Shown: positions 29,301-39,232 of the stretch, piece after piece
Numbering within the stretch: position 1 is the first letter of the stretch
How the letters are laid out: each line of letters begins with the position of its first letter
Program-made: the position numbers and the translations under genes
Assembly: GCF_023016115.1 (NCBI RefSeq)
Contig: NZ_JALKBH010000009.1
Location: 1 to 64,000 of the forward strand
Source of the DNA: Alcanivorax sp. S6407
GTDB lineage: Bacteria > Pseudomonadota > Gammaproteobacteria > Pseudomonadales > Alcanivoracaceae
Length of the DNA: 64,000 nucleotides
Reading direction: 5' to 3'
The notes under the pieces: generated by a model
Told to the model about the DNA's origin: nothing
What the model saw: only the letters and a program-made list of their open reading frames with translations
The model's database searches: none

Positions 29301-30667
29301 GACAACGCATACTCTGCAGAAAGGCCCAGCTTGCCCTGGGAAGAAATACTGTTGGCCGTATCAAATGGCTGGGCATCGCCGTCAATGGCCTCAATGATTA
29401 TCTTGCCGCTACCGGACACTTCTGTCGCGTTGATGAACAACTTGGCATTACTGACGATATCGTCTTTTTGCAGGCCAAATTGTGGCATTCGCAAGCCCGC
29501 GATATAAGAGCCGGAAGAAACGGCTTCCTGACTGCCCGAGTTGCCGTTGCCATTGCCGTTACCTTTTTTATTCGAGGTCGAAACGGTTTTCAGGTTAGCC
29601 ACATCCCCCACAAGGAGCGGACGGTCGTTGAACAGCGTGCCATCGGCAATCAACTCGATGGCATCATTTTCGGAATCAGTCGGATCCCGGTGCTCTCCGC
29701 CCATACAGGCATAAGTATCATTGCCAGTAAGACCGGCGCCTACCGACATGGTTTTCGGATCCCACTCCACATGCAGGGAAGGTGACTTGATGGTTGTCAC
29801 CCCATCGGGCATCAGCTGGCCGCTTGCTTCGGAAGCATAATACGTAAAGGTGGAATCGGATTTGAGGAAGCCCAGCCCGATCGGTTCATTGCCACACCAG
29901 ACCGCCCGGCTGACCATGTCCTGCATTACCGGGGTCAGAGGGATGCGGATGGTGTTGGCGTCCACCTTTTCCACCTTGGTATCCCAGTCTGCGCCGGTAT
30001 TGTAATTGCGGTTATCCGGGCCTGTAACCTTGCTGATTACGGACTCCGCCCAGCCACCGGAAAACAGGTCATTTGCGGCAGAAAAGGGTTCAGCCAAGTC
30101 CACATCATCATGCAGCAGACTGATTTGCGCCCCACTCACCGGGAATGAGGAATGGAGCTCGATATAGGCATTGGTGATGGTGGCATGTCGTGGTATGGCG
30201 ATAGGATTAAAGACAAAGCCATGGCGGGTACTGGCATCGCCCCCCACCACTTTCACTTCGGCATCATCCAGCACAATGGCATCGGCACTACTGGCCTGAT
30301 AGGCATCCCCGTCACCACTCATGGCAAGGCTGGTTAGCTGCGTTCCCGCACTGCCCAACAGGGGGAGTACTGGATAGGCCACATAGGAGCCTACTGGCTG
30401 GCCACCTGCGTAATAACGGGACAAGCCCATGTTGGTGCTGGAAGCAGTCCGGTCGATCACTCGATTCAGGGCTCCGGCGATGTCCTCGATCACTGTCCCG
30501 GTATTACTGGCACCGGCAGTATCAATCATCATCATGATGTTGTTACTGCTGTTGGCAGGAATCCCCTGCAGATAGACCTCGGTATCATCCGCATGCAATG
30601 CGGGCACACTGAGAAATATGGCTGCGCCAAGGCCGATGTAAGAGCTGATGCGTTTCATGCTGTTCAT
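26354..30667 (-). CDS. pilY1: PilY1, minor-pilin-operon copy with degenerate VWA metal site
   Basis: This 1437-residue PilY1 has a signal peptide (about 1-26). The first VWA motif has decayed: D49-T-A-G-A53 replaces DxSxS, and MMAGKAPND (617-625) replaces the MTDGEP region, so the conserved Asp is Gly. The C-terminal beta-propeller and its Ca loop (DLNVDGFID) are intact, and the end CGLKKTRWYEV matches the other copy. The ATG at 30667 follows GGGGAGG; the TTG start upstream is less likely. It sits between pilX and pilE, the normal place for the primary PilY1. It is homologous along its length to the copy at 2038-6291. Confidence 0.93.
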   Translation of the reverse strand: MNSMKRISSYIGLGAAIFLSVPALHADDTEVYLQGIPANSSNNIMMMIDTAGASNTGTVIEDIAGALNRVIDRTASSTNMGLSRYYAGGQPVGSYVAYPVLPLLGSAGTQLTSLAMSGDGDAYQASSADAIVLDDAEVKVVGGDASTRHGFVFNPIAIPRHATITNAYIELHSSFPVSGAQISLLHDDVDLAEPFSAANDLFSGGWAESVISKVTGPDNRNYNTGADWDTKVEKVDANTIRIPLTPVMQDMVSRAVWCGNEPIGLGFLKSDSTFTYYASEASGQLMPDGVTTIKSPSLHVEWDPKTMSVGAGLTGNDTYACMGGEHRDPTDSENDAIELIADGTLFNDRPLLVGDVANLKTVSTSNKKGNGNGNGNSGSQEAVSSGSYIAGLRMPQFGLQKDDIVSNAKLFINATEVSGSGKIIIEAIDGDAQPFDTANSISSQGKLGLSAEYALSDGQEGYFEVDVTDMINKLLASADWAPGYSVGFVLSSSSPGTFDVRLGGMDDGVASGSYMTFDALAASTASFLPSSRGALKQQVSLLADAGGGGNSNTVTSLMDMGSYMRGHVPMTGADYYKNNAGSEPADTYAEDIFDAKYSSYRLPPSAADQCSRSHIIMMAGKAPNDGKDGQGFISSATDKAIGGGDGDCPTGAEGVFTCSANYAKWLANPSDPADRVPVVTHIVGFQLTDKETAGYSKVTEASGGIFVSAENVDEVEDAFSEIIDRITVENASLAAPGVAVNQLNRFQHLDQLYYSVFKPDFLTQWKGNLKRYRLKFTNAGPQIVDANGAVAIDDSTGFFKEESRSFWSDSTDGNLAVMGGARGEIDNDSTTRKLYYFTGTESSLDPSGSITSTTFGAGEKLTLMDDSNKPTAAQMGIDAANVDDAYTFLNYSWGDPLHSEPRLVTYAVDVSAGTQDNVIFAGTNDGILHAVDADDGSERFSFIPPSELAKTGDRVRNGKLLPMDYLRSTYGLDGTWTPWRRVDGSNVNVYLFGGQRRGGRNMFALDATKAGSSADPRLLWRIQGGKTSGFDDLGQTWSSPTLAQIKINGDAVPVLIFGGGYDADNHDTAGKTSTGDDYGNAIYMVNATNGKLIWSASNASSNSGASSHTTVSDMKWSIPSDVSAVDLNVDGFIDALYASDLGGQIFRVDLNMENAGTGSLVRRVETVASLGYAETSGYSSHRRFHASVSAALAYDSSDNPFLQILIGSGYRAHPLETNATQDRIFMIEDRDIFKAQKAPYASSGTVKTADLVDLTNNLSPSASDLTGKGWRIDLDKTDGEKVLGAAAILNGVAYLSTYVPTDLSTRSDCAPIQGRSRLYSISVTDGSPASSDPNISGRYEESVSLGLAPEPQILIGGEDPGDGGDDEGGDDGTTPDENGLDSACSSESQVAILIGTSVRSGGFLKGCGLKKTRWYEVNSDEDADAVIQKENPNQQTP

Positions 30668-30688
30668 TGTTGCCTCCCCACCCCGCAA

Positions 30689-31267
30689 TTAGAAATTGCC
30701 GCTTATGTATAGCCCCTTGCGGGAGAATTCCTGGACGTTATGACTTTCCACTTGAAGGTCCTGCATTTCGCCCTTGGCCACTGACACAAAGTCATACCAG
30801 ACTACGGTAGTGCCGCCAGACCCCGTCTGTGTGATGGAGTTGCCGGCAATATTTCGAATCGTATCTTTCACTACGGTTTGCGAAGATGCCTTGAGCAGAT
30901 CACGGGTATCCATGTAGTCACCGTCTGCACAGGCTCCGGATTTATACGGATCCGCAGTGGTCACACAACGCAGCTGCACCTCGAAAACCCCTTCCGCAAA
31001 ACGCTTGTTCATGGCACGCAGGATGACGTTATTCTCGCCGCCCTCGTCCGCATCCAGCGCTTCCTCATAGACCGATTGCAACGCAGATTCCCCCGCCTGG
31101 AAGGTCATGGTGTTGACCTGGGCTCCGGTTGAAATCCTCGCGTTGAACATGGACATGCGCATGGCTGAAACGCCAAGAATGGAAATAATGATCAGCAGAA
31201 TCAGCGCAATAAACAGCGCCACACCCCGCTGCCGCCTGAACGTCTGTAAGTAAACTCGAGATCTCAT
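30689..31267 (-). CDS. pilX: PilX minor pilin
   Basis: This 192-residue type IV minor pilin has leader MRSRVYLQTFRRQRG then VALFIALILLIIISILG. The shared PilX block SAMRMSMFNARIS and a QAGESAL segment follow. It lacks the E5 residue, as expected of PilX. Its ATG overlaps the pilW stop (TGATG). It is followed 21 bp later by pilY1. Its globular part has diverged from the other PilX at 6306-6854. Confidence 0.92.
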   Translation of the reverse strand: MRSRVYLQTFRRQRGVALFIALILLIIISILGVSAMRMSMFNARISTGAQVNTMTFQAGESALQSVYEEALDADEGGENNVILRAMNKRFAEGVFEVQLRCVTTADPYKSGACADGDYMDTRDLLKASSQTVVKDTIRNIAGNSITQTGSGGTTVVWYDFVSVAKGEMQDLQVESHNVQEFSRKGLYISGNF

Positions 31268-32052
31268 CACACCGAATCCCATCTGTAGTTACGCAGTTTG
31301 ATCGTCCGCACAAACAGGCGGCGCACCGCCTGGGTATCCAGAGGCGCAGCGCCACCAGCCAGCACCTTGTCCAGAACCGTAAAACCTCTTGGCGTTCCGG
31401 CTTGCTCATTACTGTCCTGTGCAGCCCTCACCAATAAACCAATGCGCACGCTTACCACTTGATCCGTGACCGCCACCTGGTTGGCGCGCAAATAACGACC
31501 GGCAAACGGGATACCATCTTCAGCCCCCGCCCCGGCAACCATTTCCCGGTCTACGCCGTATAGCACCTGGAAGCTGCTTACGTTACTGACCAGAGTCACA
31601 CTGGTAGCGTCGGCATCGACTGCACCGTTGCTATCCTGATCGATCAAGCCGGTACAGATCAGATTCCCATTGACCACCGAATAGCGGTTCTCGATCAGGG
31701 TGTCATCCCCTGCCCCGGTGTAGGTATCGCCCTGGCAATCGGTAGTGCCAAAGAAGCGAAAACGCAGCTGGTCATTGGCCATTGCTCCGGCACCACCTTC
31801 AAAGGCTGCCGCGGCTATCAGTCCACCGGATTCCGTTCCGTCTGGCCGGGTCAAGCCCGCCATCCGCAGCTCCCGAGAGAGTATTTCCACGGCAAATCGC
31901 CCGGTTTCCTGCACTTCACTCATATTCTGTTGCAGCTGGAAGGAGCGCTGATTAGTCAAAAACAATTGCGTCGCGGCACCGATAATGATTGTGCCAAGCA
32001 ACAACGCGACCATCAGTTCGACAAGGCTGAAACCTCTCTGTTTGATATTCAT
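31267..32052 (-). CDS. pilW: PilW minor pilin
   Basis: This 261-residue PilW-family minor pilin has leader MNIKQRG then FSLVELMVALLLGTIIIGAA. A long globular domain follows with NMSEVQETGRFAVEILSRELRMAG, the family signature. GGAGGTGAGG precedes the ATG, which overlaps the pilV stop (ATGA). In P. aeruginosa PilW and PilX together with PilV and FimU prime the pilus and present PilY1. Confidence 0.93.
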   Translation of the reverse strand: MNIKQRGFSLVELMVALLLGTIIIGAATQLFLTNQRSFQLQQNMSEVQETGRFAVEILSRELRMAGLTRPDGTESGGLIAAAAFEGGAGAMANDQLRFRFFGTTDCQGDTYTGAGDDTLIENRYSVVNGNLICTGLIDQDSNGAVDADATSVTLVSNVSSFQVLYGVDREMVAGAGAEDGIPFAGRYLRANQVAVTDQVVSVRIGLLVRAAQDSNEQAGTPRGFTVLDKVLAGGAAPLDTQAVRRLFVRTIKLRNYRWDSV

Positions 32053-32549
32053 AGCCTCACCTCCAGTACCACACAATCAACGCCGGAGGCGGCTCCGCCC
32101 GCATCCTGGCAGTTATCCAGGGACTCTCCCCCCCAAGCAACGAGAACACATTGGGAGGTGCCGGTGGCGCAATCTTCCACACCAACAACACCCTGAGAAA
32201 GCAGGTCATTGGCATACCAGGTCAACTGGGCAATATCCCAGGCCGCAATCTGGGCGGCGGTGCAATTCTGGCCAAGACAGGTTTGTGGGAGATTCGCTGC
32301 CGCAGCCCCACCCCAATTCCCCTCTGTCTCATAAACGGCCGATGCACCGGGATTGGCCATCATTCGCTCCACCGCATCCTGTGCCACTGCCATGGCCTGA
32401 GAACGCATATAGGTTTCATCGGTGGAATCCAGAGCACGAAGCTGCAGGCCTGCATAGCCCAGCACCCCCACGCTCAGCACCAGCAAGGCCACCAGCACCT
32501 CCATCATGCCCATACCGGACTGATGCCCCCGCATCGATTCTCGCTTCAT
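32049..32549 (-). CDS. pilV: PilV minor pilin
   Basis: This 166-residue minor pilin has the N-terminus MKRESMRGHQSG then MGMMEVLVALLVLSVGVLG, with E5 kept and Met at position 1. The rest is a small globular domain with several cysteines. Two starts are possible (32549 or 32534). It follows fimU by two bases and overlaps pilW by four, so the whole set is one operon. Confidence 0.9.
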   Translation of the reverse strand: MKRESMRGHQSGMGMMEVLVALLVLSVGVLGYAGLQLRALDSTDETYMRSQAMAVAQDAVERMMANPGASAVYETEGNWGGAAAANLPQTCLGQNCTAAQIAAWDIAQLTWYANDLLSQGVVGVEDCATGTSQCVLVAWGGESLDNCQDAGGAASGVDCVVLEVRL

Positions 32550-32551
32550 GA

Positions 32552-33040
32552 TTAATTGCACCCGTTAAATTCCGTATTGGTAAGCAGCCCTGTGCGGCTG
32601 ACCGCAATCTGACGCCCTGCGACAACGCCTTGCGAATGGCAGACCTGGAATGTCAGCGCAGCCGGGGTTCGCCCCTGGATATCAAACGACAAGGTCGTTG
32701 CGCCTCCCGCCTCAGTAGCGGTGGCATTTTCACAGGGCTCGAAGTTCTTGGTTTCGGCCACTCCCGGATACGTCAAGGACCAGCCTCCGCTCCCCCACTC
32801 ATTCCCGGAAGATGAAGTATTAGTTGCTGACATCGTGGCGCCACGACGCAGATTCACAGCATCCGCTCTCGCGGTATTCAAAGCGGTAACGAGGTCCATG
32901 GTGCAGGAGCGAACCGCTGAACCTGCCGCCATTCGCTGAAATGCAGGCGCAGCAATAGCAGCCATTACCCCAAGAATAATGACCCCCACAATCAGCTCGA
33001 TAAGCGAAAAACCTCGTTGTTTTTTATTTATGCTCTTCAT
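32552..33040 (-). CDS. fimU: FimU/GspH-type minor pilin, first gene of the minor pilin operon
   Basis: This 162-residue pilin has leader MKSINKKQRG then FSLIELIVGVIILGVMAAIA. It has the GspH/FimT fold with C-terminal cysteines (EFNGCN). It is assigned FimU because it heads the pilV-pilW-pilX-pilY1-pilE operon. The ATG at 33040 gives a normal prepilin leader; a much longer upstream frame has no leader logic. The 244-bp gap to ispH must hold the operon promoter; no clear sigma54 or -10/-35 pair was identified. Confidence 0.9.
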   Translation of the reverse strand: MKSINKKQRGFSLIELIVGVIILGVMAAIAAPAFQRMAAGSAVRSCTMDLVTALNTARADAVNLRRGATMSATNTSSSGNEWGSGGWSLTYPGVAETKNFEPCENATATEAGGATTLSFDIQGRTPAALTFQVCHSQGVVAGRQIAVSRTGLLTNTEFNGCN

Positions 33041-33284
33041 GGAGACATGCCAGCCCAATATGTGTGTCTTAACTCTAGCAAGCCGACCAGTGGCATCAAC
33101 GCAGGAGTGATAAACGGGCAGCCAGTGGCACCAGACGGTATAAGCTGCTGAAATGTAATGACTTTTGGTACTTTCGGGTGTGAGGACGCTCACACTATCG
33201 TCGTAGACTGGCGCAATTTTCTTCCTATACGAAAGTATTGGTCCGAAAACTGCACTCTTGGCGGTAGCAAAACGGGGACAGGCG

Positions 33285-34220
33285 TTACGGACGCAACGCC
33301 TTGGGCATGGAAAAACGAATATTCTCTTCGCGGCCGGGCACCTCTTCAGCTTCCTGGCCACCATAGGACTTCAGCGTGGCAATCACCTGCTGCACCAACT
33401 CTTCCGGGGCACTGGCGCCGGCGGTGACGCCCACCACTTTTTTGCTTTCCAGCCAGGCCTTGTCGATCTGGCCAGGCTCATCCAGCAGGTAAGATTCGGT
33501 GCCACAGCGCTCGGCCAGCTCACGCAGACGGTTGGAGTTGGAGCTGTTCACCGACCCAACCACCAGCACCAGATCACACTCAAGGGCCAGCTGGCGCACC
33601 GCGTCCTGGCGGTTGGTGGTGGCGTAGCAGATATCCTCGCGCTTGGGGCCATGAATCTCCGGGAAGCGCTGGCGCAGGGCATCGATGACCTTGGCAGTAT
33701 CGTCCACACTGAGGGTGGTCTGGGTAACGAAGGCCAGTTTGGACGGGTCGCGAACCTCAAGAGCAGCCACATCCACCTCATCTTCCACCAGATAGATATC
33801 GCCGCCATGGGACTTGTCATACTGCCCCATGGTGCCTTCCACCTCGGGATGGCCTTCGTGGCCGATCAGGATGCTTTCGCGGCCCTCGCGGGCATAGCGG
33901 ATCACTTCCATATGCACCTTGGTCACCAGTGGACAGGTGGCATCGAAGACCTTCAGCTGGCGCCGCTCGGCCTCCTGCTGTACCGCCTTGGAGACGCCAT
34001 GCGCACTGAAGATGACGATGGCGTCGTCTGGCACTTCGTCCAGTTCTTCCACGAACACCGCGCCACGCTGGCGCAGGTCGTCCACCACGAAACGGTTATG
34101 CACCACTTCATGACGCACATGGATGGGCGGGCCGAACACTTCCAGGGCCCGGTTGACGATGTCGATGGCACGATCCACCCCGGCACAGAAGCCGCGGGGG
34201 TTGGCGAGACGAATCTGCAT
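33285..34220 (-). CDS. ispH: 4-hydroxy-3-methylbut-2-enyl diphosphate reductase
   Basis: This 311-residue iron-sulfur enzyme makes IPP and DMAPP in the last step of the MEP isoprenoid pathway. Cluster cysteines are C12 (RGFCAGVD), C96 (DATCPLVT) and C198 (ICYATTN). The catalytic Glu motif is [13 protein letters not shown]. It lies downstream of ileS-lspA-fkpB, the usual gene order. Its ATG is followed on the upstream side by a heptamer-repeat block that separates it from fkpB. Confidence 0.97.
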   Translation of the reverse strand: MQIRLANPRGFCAGVDRAIDIVNRALEVFGPPIHVRHEVVHNRFVVDDLRQRGAVFVEELDEVPDDAIVIFSAHGVSKAVQQEAERRQLKVFDATCPLVTKVHMEVIRYAREGRESILIGHEGHPEVEGTMGQYDKSHGGDIYLVEDEVDVAALEVRDPSKLAFVTQTTLSVDDTAKVIDALRQRFPEIHGPKREDICYATTNRQDAVRQLALECDLVLVVGSVNSSNSNRLRELAERCGTESYLLDEPGQIDKAWLESKKVVGVTAGASAPEELVQQVIATLKSYGGQEAEEVPGREENIRFSMPKALRP

Positions 34221-34225
34221 AAGGC

Positions 34226-34324
34226 AATTAATAATTAATAGTTAATAGTTAATAGCGCAGCCCTGAGGACCACGCTCCCACTGTACTCTCTCGTTATTAA
34301 CTATTCATTATTCACTATTAATTG
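34226..34324. repeat. Inverted heptamer-repeat arms between ispH and fkpB
   Basis: Arm A (34226-34256) has ttaatag units. Arm B (34293-34324) has the inverse (ctattca, ctattaa). The fkpB stop TAA lies inside arm B, followed in frame by TAG and TGA supplied by the same repeat. The units match those beside pgeF at 16405-16569, about 18 kb away. Confidence 0.85.
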
Positions 34325-34788
34325 AGGGTAACTGGTTGCTCGGGGGCGTAGCGTTCTACCGACACGATCTCCACTTCGAAGGTCAGGTCGCGGCCGGCCA
34401 GGGGGTGGTTGAAATCCACGTAGACCCAGTCGTCCTCCACCCGGCTGATCACGCCTGGCAGTTCGCCACCGGCGGCATCGGCGAAGCTCAGCACCATGCC
34501 CGGCTCCAGGGTGTCGTACTGGATGAAGGTCTCGCGGGTGAAGTGCTGCACGTTGTCATCGTTGTACTCCCCAAAGGCTTTTTTGGCTTCCAGGAATACG
34601 CTGCGCTTGTCGCCAGCCTTAAGGCCGCGAATGGAACTTTCAAAGCCCGGCAACAGGGACTCGTCACCCCAGACAAAGGACGCCGGCTCACCACCAAAGG
34701 TGGAATCCATCTCGGTGCCATCCATCAGACGCACAGCGAAATGCAGGGTCACCCGGGTTTCCGGGCCTGCGCGGAGAATCTCAGTCAT
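34318..34788 (-). CDS. fkpB: FKBP-type peptidyl-prolyl isomerase (SlpA/FkpB type)
   Basis: This 156-residue cytoplasmic FKBP-type prolyl isomerase has an insert-in-flap domain. Signatures are [33 protein letters not shown] and the final VEIVSVERY. It overlaps lspA by 8 bp and sits between lspA and ispH as in E. coli. The last codons and stop are encoded by the heptamer repeat. Confidence 0.92.
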   Translation of the reverse strand: MTEILRAGPETRVTLHFAVRLMDGTEMDSTFGGEPASFVWGDESLLPGFESSIRGLKAGDKRSVFLEAKKAFGEYNDDNVQHFTRETFIQYDTLEPGMVLSFADAAGGELPGVISRVEDDWVYVDFNHPLAGRDLTFEVEIVSVERYAPEQPVTLN

Positions 34789-35275
34789 CGGTCTTTTTCG
34801 CTCCCAGCACCATGTCGAGAAGGATCAGGCCGGCACCAATAGTGATGGCCGTATCGGCAATATTGAATGCCGGAAAGTGATAGTTACCCCAGTAAAAATC
34901 GAGAAAATCCACCACATGCCCCAGCACCAGCCGGTCGTAGAAATTCCCCAGGGCGCCACCGAGAATCAGGGCCAGGGCAATACCCTGCAGGGTTTCTGCC
35001 TTGGTCAGCCGGGCCAGCCAGATCAGGATCATCACGGAGGCGATGACCGCAATGGCGGTAAAGAACCAGCGCTGCCAGCCACCAGCATCCGCCAGAAAGC
35101 TGAACGCTGCGCCGGTGTTATAAGCCAGGGTCAGATTGAAATGCGGAAAGATTTCCAGTCGCTCATAGAGGGAGAACCGCTCCACAATCATGTTTTTGGT
35201 GATCTGATCCAGCACAATCACAACGGCGGTGAGCCACAGCCACACCAATTGCCCAGGAATCCTGGCTGACTTCAT
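34781..35275 (-). CDS. lspA: Lipoprotein signal peptidase II
   Basis: This 164-residue inner-membrane aspartyl protease cleaves prolipoproteins after diacylglyceryl modification of the lipobox Cys. The catalytic pair is D123 ([10 protein letters not shown]) and D141 (FNIADTAI). Other family motifs are [15 protein letters not shown] and [10 protein letters not shown]. Four membrane helices are evident. A 75-bp gap with a palindrome separates it from ileS upstream. Confidence 0.96.
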   Translation of the reverse strand: MKSARIPGQLVWLWLTAVVIVLDQITKNMIVERFSLYERLEIFPHFNLTLAYNTGAAFSFLADAGGWQRWFFTAIAVIASVMILIWLARLTKAETLQGIALALILGGALGNFYDRLVLGHVVDFLDFYWGNYHFPAFNIADTAITIGAGLILLDMVLGAKKTDD

Positions 35276-35309
35276 TGATTCTCTACCCGGTTAATGCGTT
35301 AACGCCCAA

Positions 35310-35345
35310 GCGGAGATGGGCGCTTGCCCATTTCCGCCCTGCGGC
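35310..35345. repeat. Dispersed palindrome between lspA and ileS
   Basis: GCGGAGATGGGC, GCTT and GCCCATTTCCGC form a near-perfect hairpin followed by CCTGCGG. Two relatives occur at 42623-42708, so it is a dispersed palindromic repeat. It could also serve as an mRNA-stabilising hairpin in the operon. Confidence 0.7.
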
Positions 35346-35349
35346 ATGA

Positions 35350-38157
35350 TCAGGCGTAATGACGAACCTCGCCGTCGCCATCCACGTTGGTAACACAGCG
35401 GCCACACAGCTCTTCGTGGCCGGCATGGCTACCCACATCCGGCTGGTGATGCCAGCAGCGCACGCACTTGGCATTACCGGAAGCCACCACCTGCACCTTG
35501 AGACCAGGCACACTCTCTTCCAGTTCCGCCGGCGCCTCGGCCAGCGGCTTGAGGGTGGCTGCAGAGGTAATAGTCACGAAACGCAGCTCGTCGCCGAGTG
35601 TTTCCAGCAGGGCCTGCTTGTCTGCATCCACGAACAGGGTTACTTCCGCGCTAAGACCGCCCTTGATGATCTTGTCGCGACGGGTCCCTTCGATGGCCTT
35701 GTTGACCCCCTGCTTCACCTCCTGCACCTGCTCCCAGAACGTACGGCCCATGGCCACGTCACCGAGCGCAAACAGGCCGTCATACCACTCCGCCAGGAAC
35801 ACGGAATCGAGCCGTTCACCGGGCAGATTCTCGTAGATTTCTTCAGCGGTGAAGCTGAGAATCGGCGCCATCCAGCGCACCAGTGCCTGGGCAATGTGAT
35901 ACAAGGCGGTCTGACAGGAACGACGCGCCACCGAATCCGCCTGGGTGGTGTACTGGCGATCCTTGATGATATCCAGATAGAAACCGCCCAGATCCAGCGC
36001 ACAGAAGTTATGCAGACGCTGGTAGATCTGGTGGAAATGATAGCCGTCGTACAGGCCCTTGATCTCGTCCTGCAGCTGCAGGGCACGATCGACAATGTAG
36101 CGATCCAGCGCCAGCATCTGCTCAGGCTGCAGCGCATCCACGGCAGGATCAAAACCGCTCAAATTGGAGAGCAGGAAGCGGCTGGTATTACGGATGCGAC
36201 GGTAGCTATCGCCCATCTGCTTGAGGATGTCCTTGGACACGGACATCTCACCACGATAGTCAGTCGCCGCCACCCACAGGCGCAGGATGTCCGCACCCAG
36301 ATCATTCCATACTTCCTGCGGTGCGATCACATTGCCGATGGACTTGGACATCTTGCGGCCCTGCTCGTCCACGGTGAAACCATGGGTCAGTACGGTTTCG
36401 TAGGGCGCGGCATCACGAATGGCCAGGCTGGTCAGCAGGGAAGACTGGAACCAGCCCCGGTGCTGATCGGAGCCTTCCAGATACAGATCCGCCGGCGCAC
36501 GCAGCTGCTCGCGCTGATCCAGTACACAGTAATGGGTCACGCCGGAATCGAACCACACGTCCAGGGTATCCACCACCTTGCTGTACTGATCCGCCTCGTC
36601 ACCGAGCAGCTCGGCTGGCTCAAGATCGAACCAGGCATCAATGCCTTCCTGTTCGACACGCTGTGCCACCTGCTCGATCAGCGCCGGGGTATCCGGGTGC
36701 AGCTCGGAGGTTTCCTTGTTCACGAACAAGGCAATGGGCACTCCCCAGGTACGCTGACGGGAGATACACCAGTCCGGGCGATCGGTAAGCATGCCGTCGA
36801 TGCGGGCCTTGCCCCATTCCGGCAGCCACTGCACCTTGTCCACTTCCTGCTGGGCGCGCTTGAGCAAGCCATTCTTGTCCATGGACACGAACCACTGGGC
36901 GGTGGCGCGAAAGATCAGCGGCGTCTTGTGTCGCCAGCAGTGCGGGTAGCTGTGCTCAAGCTTGGCAAACTTCACCAGCATGCCCTTTTCTTTCAGGGCT
37001 TCGATCACCGGCTCGTTGGCCTTGCTTACATGCATGCCACCGACCACGGCAAGATCATCGCGGAACTTGCCGTTATCCAGCACCGGGCTGATCGGATCAA
37101 GGTCGTACTTCTGCCCAACCACAAAGTCGTCGGCACCATGGCCGGGTGCGGTGTGGACCAGACCGGTACCGGCATCGGTGGTCACATGCTCACCAAGAAT
37201 CACCGGCACCTGGTAGTCCAGGAACGGATGCTGGAGGGACAGCATTTCCAGCTTCTCGCCCTTGACGGTGGCGGAACGGGACACGTTTTCCAGCCCCCAT
37301 TTTTCCACCAGATCATCGGCCAGCGCTTCTGCCACCAGCAACTCACGGGCGGCGCCATCCTGCTGAGCAGACAGCAGCACATAGTCCAGCTCCGGATGGA
37401 CCGACACGGCACGGTTGGCCGGCAGGGTCCAGGGCGTGGTGGTCCAGATCACCAGGCTGGGGGCTTTCGCTTCGATCCCGCTGCGCGCGGTGAAGTCCGC
37501 CACATCCACGACCGGGAAGGCCACATCGATGGCAAAGGACACCTTGTCGTAGTATTCCACTTCCGCTTCCGCCAGGGCAGACGCACAATCCAGACACCAG
37601 TGCACCGGCTTGAAACCCTGCTGCAAATGGCCGTTGTCCACGATCTTGCCCAGCCCACGGATGATATTGGCTTCGAAACCGTAATCCATGGTCAGGTAGG
37701 GATTTTCCCAATCGCCAAACACGCCCAGGCGCTTGAAGTCCGCCTTCTGGCCTTCCACCTGCTTGCTGGCGTACTCACGGCACTTCTGGCGGAAGGTGCG
37801 TGCATCCACCTTGTGGCCGGCCTTGCCGACCTTCTTCTCCACCATCAGCTCGATGGGAAGGCCATGACAGTCCCAGCCCGGCACGTAGGGGGCATCGAAG
37901 CCCGCCAGGGTGCGCGACTTGACGATCATGTCCTTGAGGATCTTGTTCACCGCATGGCCAATATGAATATTGCCGTTGGCGTAGGGAGGGCCATCGTGAA
38001 GAATGAATTTGGGACGACCGGCGAAGGCCGCACGGATCTTCTGATAGAGCTCTTTTTCCTGCCACTCTTTCAGCCGTGCAGGTTCACGCTGGGACAGACC
38101 GGCCTTCATGGGGAAGTCGGTATGGGGAAGGTTAAGCGTTGCCTTGTAGTCCGTCAT
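35350..38157 (-). CDS. ileS: Isoleucyl-tRNA synthetase
   Basis: This 935-residue class I synthetase charges tRNA-Ile and edits misactivated valine. HIGH is present as [14 protein letters not shown] (about residues 58-71), the editing domain follows, and KMSKS occurs in [11 protein letters not shown]. The C-terminal zinc motif has CVRCW and CGRCV. The ATG overlaps the ribF stop (ATGA). In PAO1 and E. coli ribF-ileS-lspA is also an operon. This is the KMSKS-type bacterial form, not a eukaryote-like mupirocin-resistant type. Confidence 0.98.
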   Translation of the reverse strand: MTDYKATLNLPHTDFPMKAGLSQREPARLKEWQEKELYQKIRAAFAGRPKFILHDGPPYANGNIHIGHAVNKILKDMIVKSRTLAGFDAPYVPGWDCHGLPIELMVEKKVGKAGHKVDARTFRQKCREYASKQVEGQKADFKRLGVFGDWENPYLTMDYGFEANIIRGLGKIVDNGHLQQGFKPVHWCLDCASALAEAEVEYYDKVSFAIDVAFPVVDVADFTARSGIEAKAPSLVIWTTTPWTLPANRAVSVHPELDYVLLSAQQDGAARELLVAEALADDLVEKWGLENVSRSATVKGEKLEMLSLQHPFLDYQVPVILGEHVTTDAGTGLVHTAPGHGADDFVVGQKYDLDPISPVLDNGKFRDDLAVVGGMHVSKANEPVIEALKEKGMLVKFAKLEHSYPHCWRHKTPLIFRATAQWFVSMDKNGLLKRAQQEVDKVQWLPEWGKARIDGMLTDRPDWCISRQRTWGVPIALFVNKETSELHPDTPALIEQVAQRVEQEGIDAWFDLEPAELLGDEADQYSKVVDTLDVWFDSGVTHYCVLDQREQLRAPADLYLEGSDQHRGWFQSSLLTSLAIRDAAPYETVLTHGFTVDEQGRKMSKSIGNVIAPQEVWNDLGADILRLWVAATDYRGEMSVSKDILKQMGDSYRRIRNTSRFLLSNLSGFDPAVDALQPEQMLALDRYIVDRALQLQDEIKGLYDGYHFHQIYQRLHNFCALDLGGFYLDIIKDRQYTTQADSVARRSCQTALYHIAQALVRWMAPILSFTAEEIYENLPGERLDSVFLAEWYDGLFALGDVAMGRTFWEQVQEVKQGVNKAIEGTRRDKIIKGGLSAEVTLFVDADKQALLETLGDELRFVTITSAATLKPLAEAPAELEESVPGLKVQVVASGNAKCVRCWHHQPDVGSHAGHEELCGRCVTNVDGDGEVRHYA

Positions 38158-39122
38158 AGTACCGTCTTGGATAGTCCCGTCTTTTCAAAGTAGTTCCGCA
38201 CCGCTTCCACGTCCTGCCAGATGGCAGCCTTGAGCTGGTCCAGATCCGCAAATTTCTCTTCCGCCCGCACATAGTGGCGGAACGCAACTGTAAGGTGCTG
38301 TCCGTACAGGCTGTCCTTGCCAACGCCAGCATCGCTGTAGTCCAGCAGATGCACTTCCAGGCGATTTTCCGTGCCGTTCACCGTGGGGCGGGTGCCCATG
38401 TTTGCGGCACCGGGCTGGGCCTGAAACCGGGCACCATCCACGGTCACCGCAAAGATCCCGTGCAGCGGCGAGCGCAGCCGCTTGAGTGCCAGATTCACCG
38501 TAGGCAGGTTGAGGGTACGGCCGATCTTGTCGCCATGCCGCACCCGGCCACTGATACTGAACGGACGCCCCAGCAGGGTTTCGGCCAGGGCGAAATTCCC
38601 CTCCGCCAGAGCCGCCCGGACCCGGGTGCTGGACACCCTTTCACCGTCAATTTCGCAGGTGGCGGTATCGGTCACATCAAAACCGAACTGTTCGCCAGCC
38701 TGCTGCAAGTAGGCAAAATCTCCATCCCGGCCACAGCCGAAGCGGAAATCATCGCCCACCACCAGATATTCGATACCCAGCCCGTCCACCAACAAACCGC
38801 GCACAAAAGCCTCCGCAGTCAGGGAACGAAAACGGTCATCGAAGCGGACGCAGAGCACCTGATCCACGCCGGCTTCGCGCAGGGCAATCAGCTTGTCGCG
38901 CAGTGACATCAGCCGGGCAGGCGCCTGATCCGGCGCAAAGAATTCCTGGGGCTGGGGCTCGAACAGCATCACCGTGGACTTGCTGCCACGGCGACGAGCT
39001 TCCGCGATCACCTGATCGAGAATCTTCTGGTGTCCCTGATGCACCCCATCGAAATTGCCGATGGTAGCCACACAGCCGCGATGCCTGTCGCGCAGATTGT
39101 GAATGCCGCGAATCAGTCGCAT
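38154..39122 (-). CDS. ribF: Bifunctional riboflavin kinase / FAD synthetase
   Basis: This 322-residue enzyme makes FMN then FAD. The N-terminal nucleotidyltransferase domain has [11 protein letters not shown] (the HxGH motif), and the C-terminal kinase domain has [13 protein letters not shown]-like residues at about 188-210. It is first in the ribF-ileS-lspA-fkpB-ispH run. murJ lies upstream on the same strand, with a heptamer tract between them. Confidence 0.96.
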   Translation of the reverse strand: MRLIRGIHNLRDRHRGCVATIGNFDGVHQGHQKILDQVIAEARRRGSKSTVMLFEPQPQEFFAPDQAPARLMSLRDKLIALREAGVDQVLCVRFDDRFRSLTAEAFVRGLLVDGLGIEYLVVGDDFRFGCGRDGDFAYLQQAGEQFGFDVTDTATCEIDGERVSSTRVRAALAEGNFALAETLLGRPFSISGRVRHGDKIGRTLNLPTVNLALKRLRSPLHGIFAVTVDGARFQAQPGAANMGTRPTVNGTENRLEVHLLDYSDAGVGKDSLYGQHLTVAFRHYVRAEEKFADLDQLKAAIWQDVEAVRNYFEKTGLSKTVL

Positions 39123-39161
39123 CTCACCCTCGCCTTGAAAGACGCACGATTATACAGGAAC

Positions 39162-39189
39162 GCAGCGTGCAACACGCAACACGCAAGCG
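39162..39189. repeat. Heptamer tract between ribF and murJ
   Basis: gtgcaac, acgcaac, acgcaag and gcgcccc form a short tract of CGCAACA-type units, single-armed. The unit is the same as in the tracts at 52977-53010 and 63357-63410. Confidence 0.7.
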
Positions 39190-39232
39190 CCCCGAAGCGG
39201 ATAATCCCGCATTTTTGTCACCCGCAAGCCGG

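Noticed and set aside
33041-33284. Sigma54 promoter for the minor pilin operon
   Set aside because: TGGTGC-like string has wrong GG-to-GC spacing (8 instead of 10).
35359-38193. Very long open frame opposite ileS
   Set aside because: Antisense to an unambiguous isoleucyl-tRNA synthetase; such frames arise from GC-rich codon bias.
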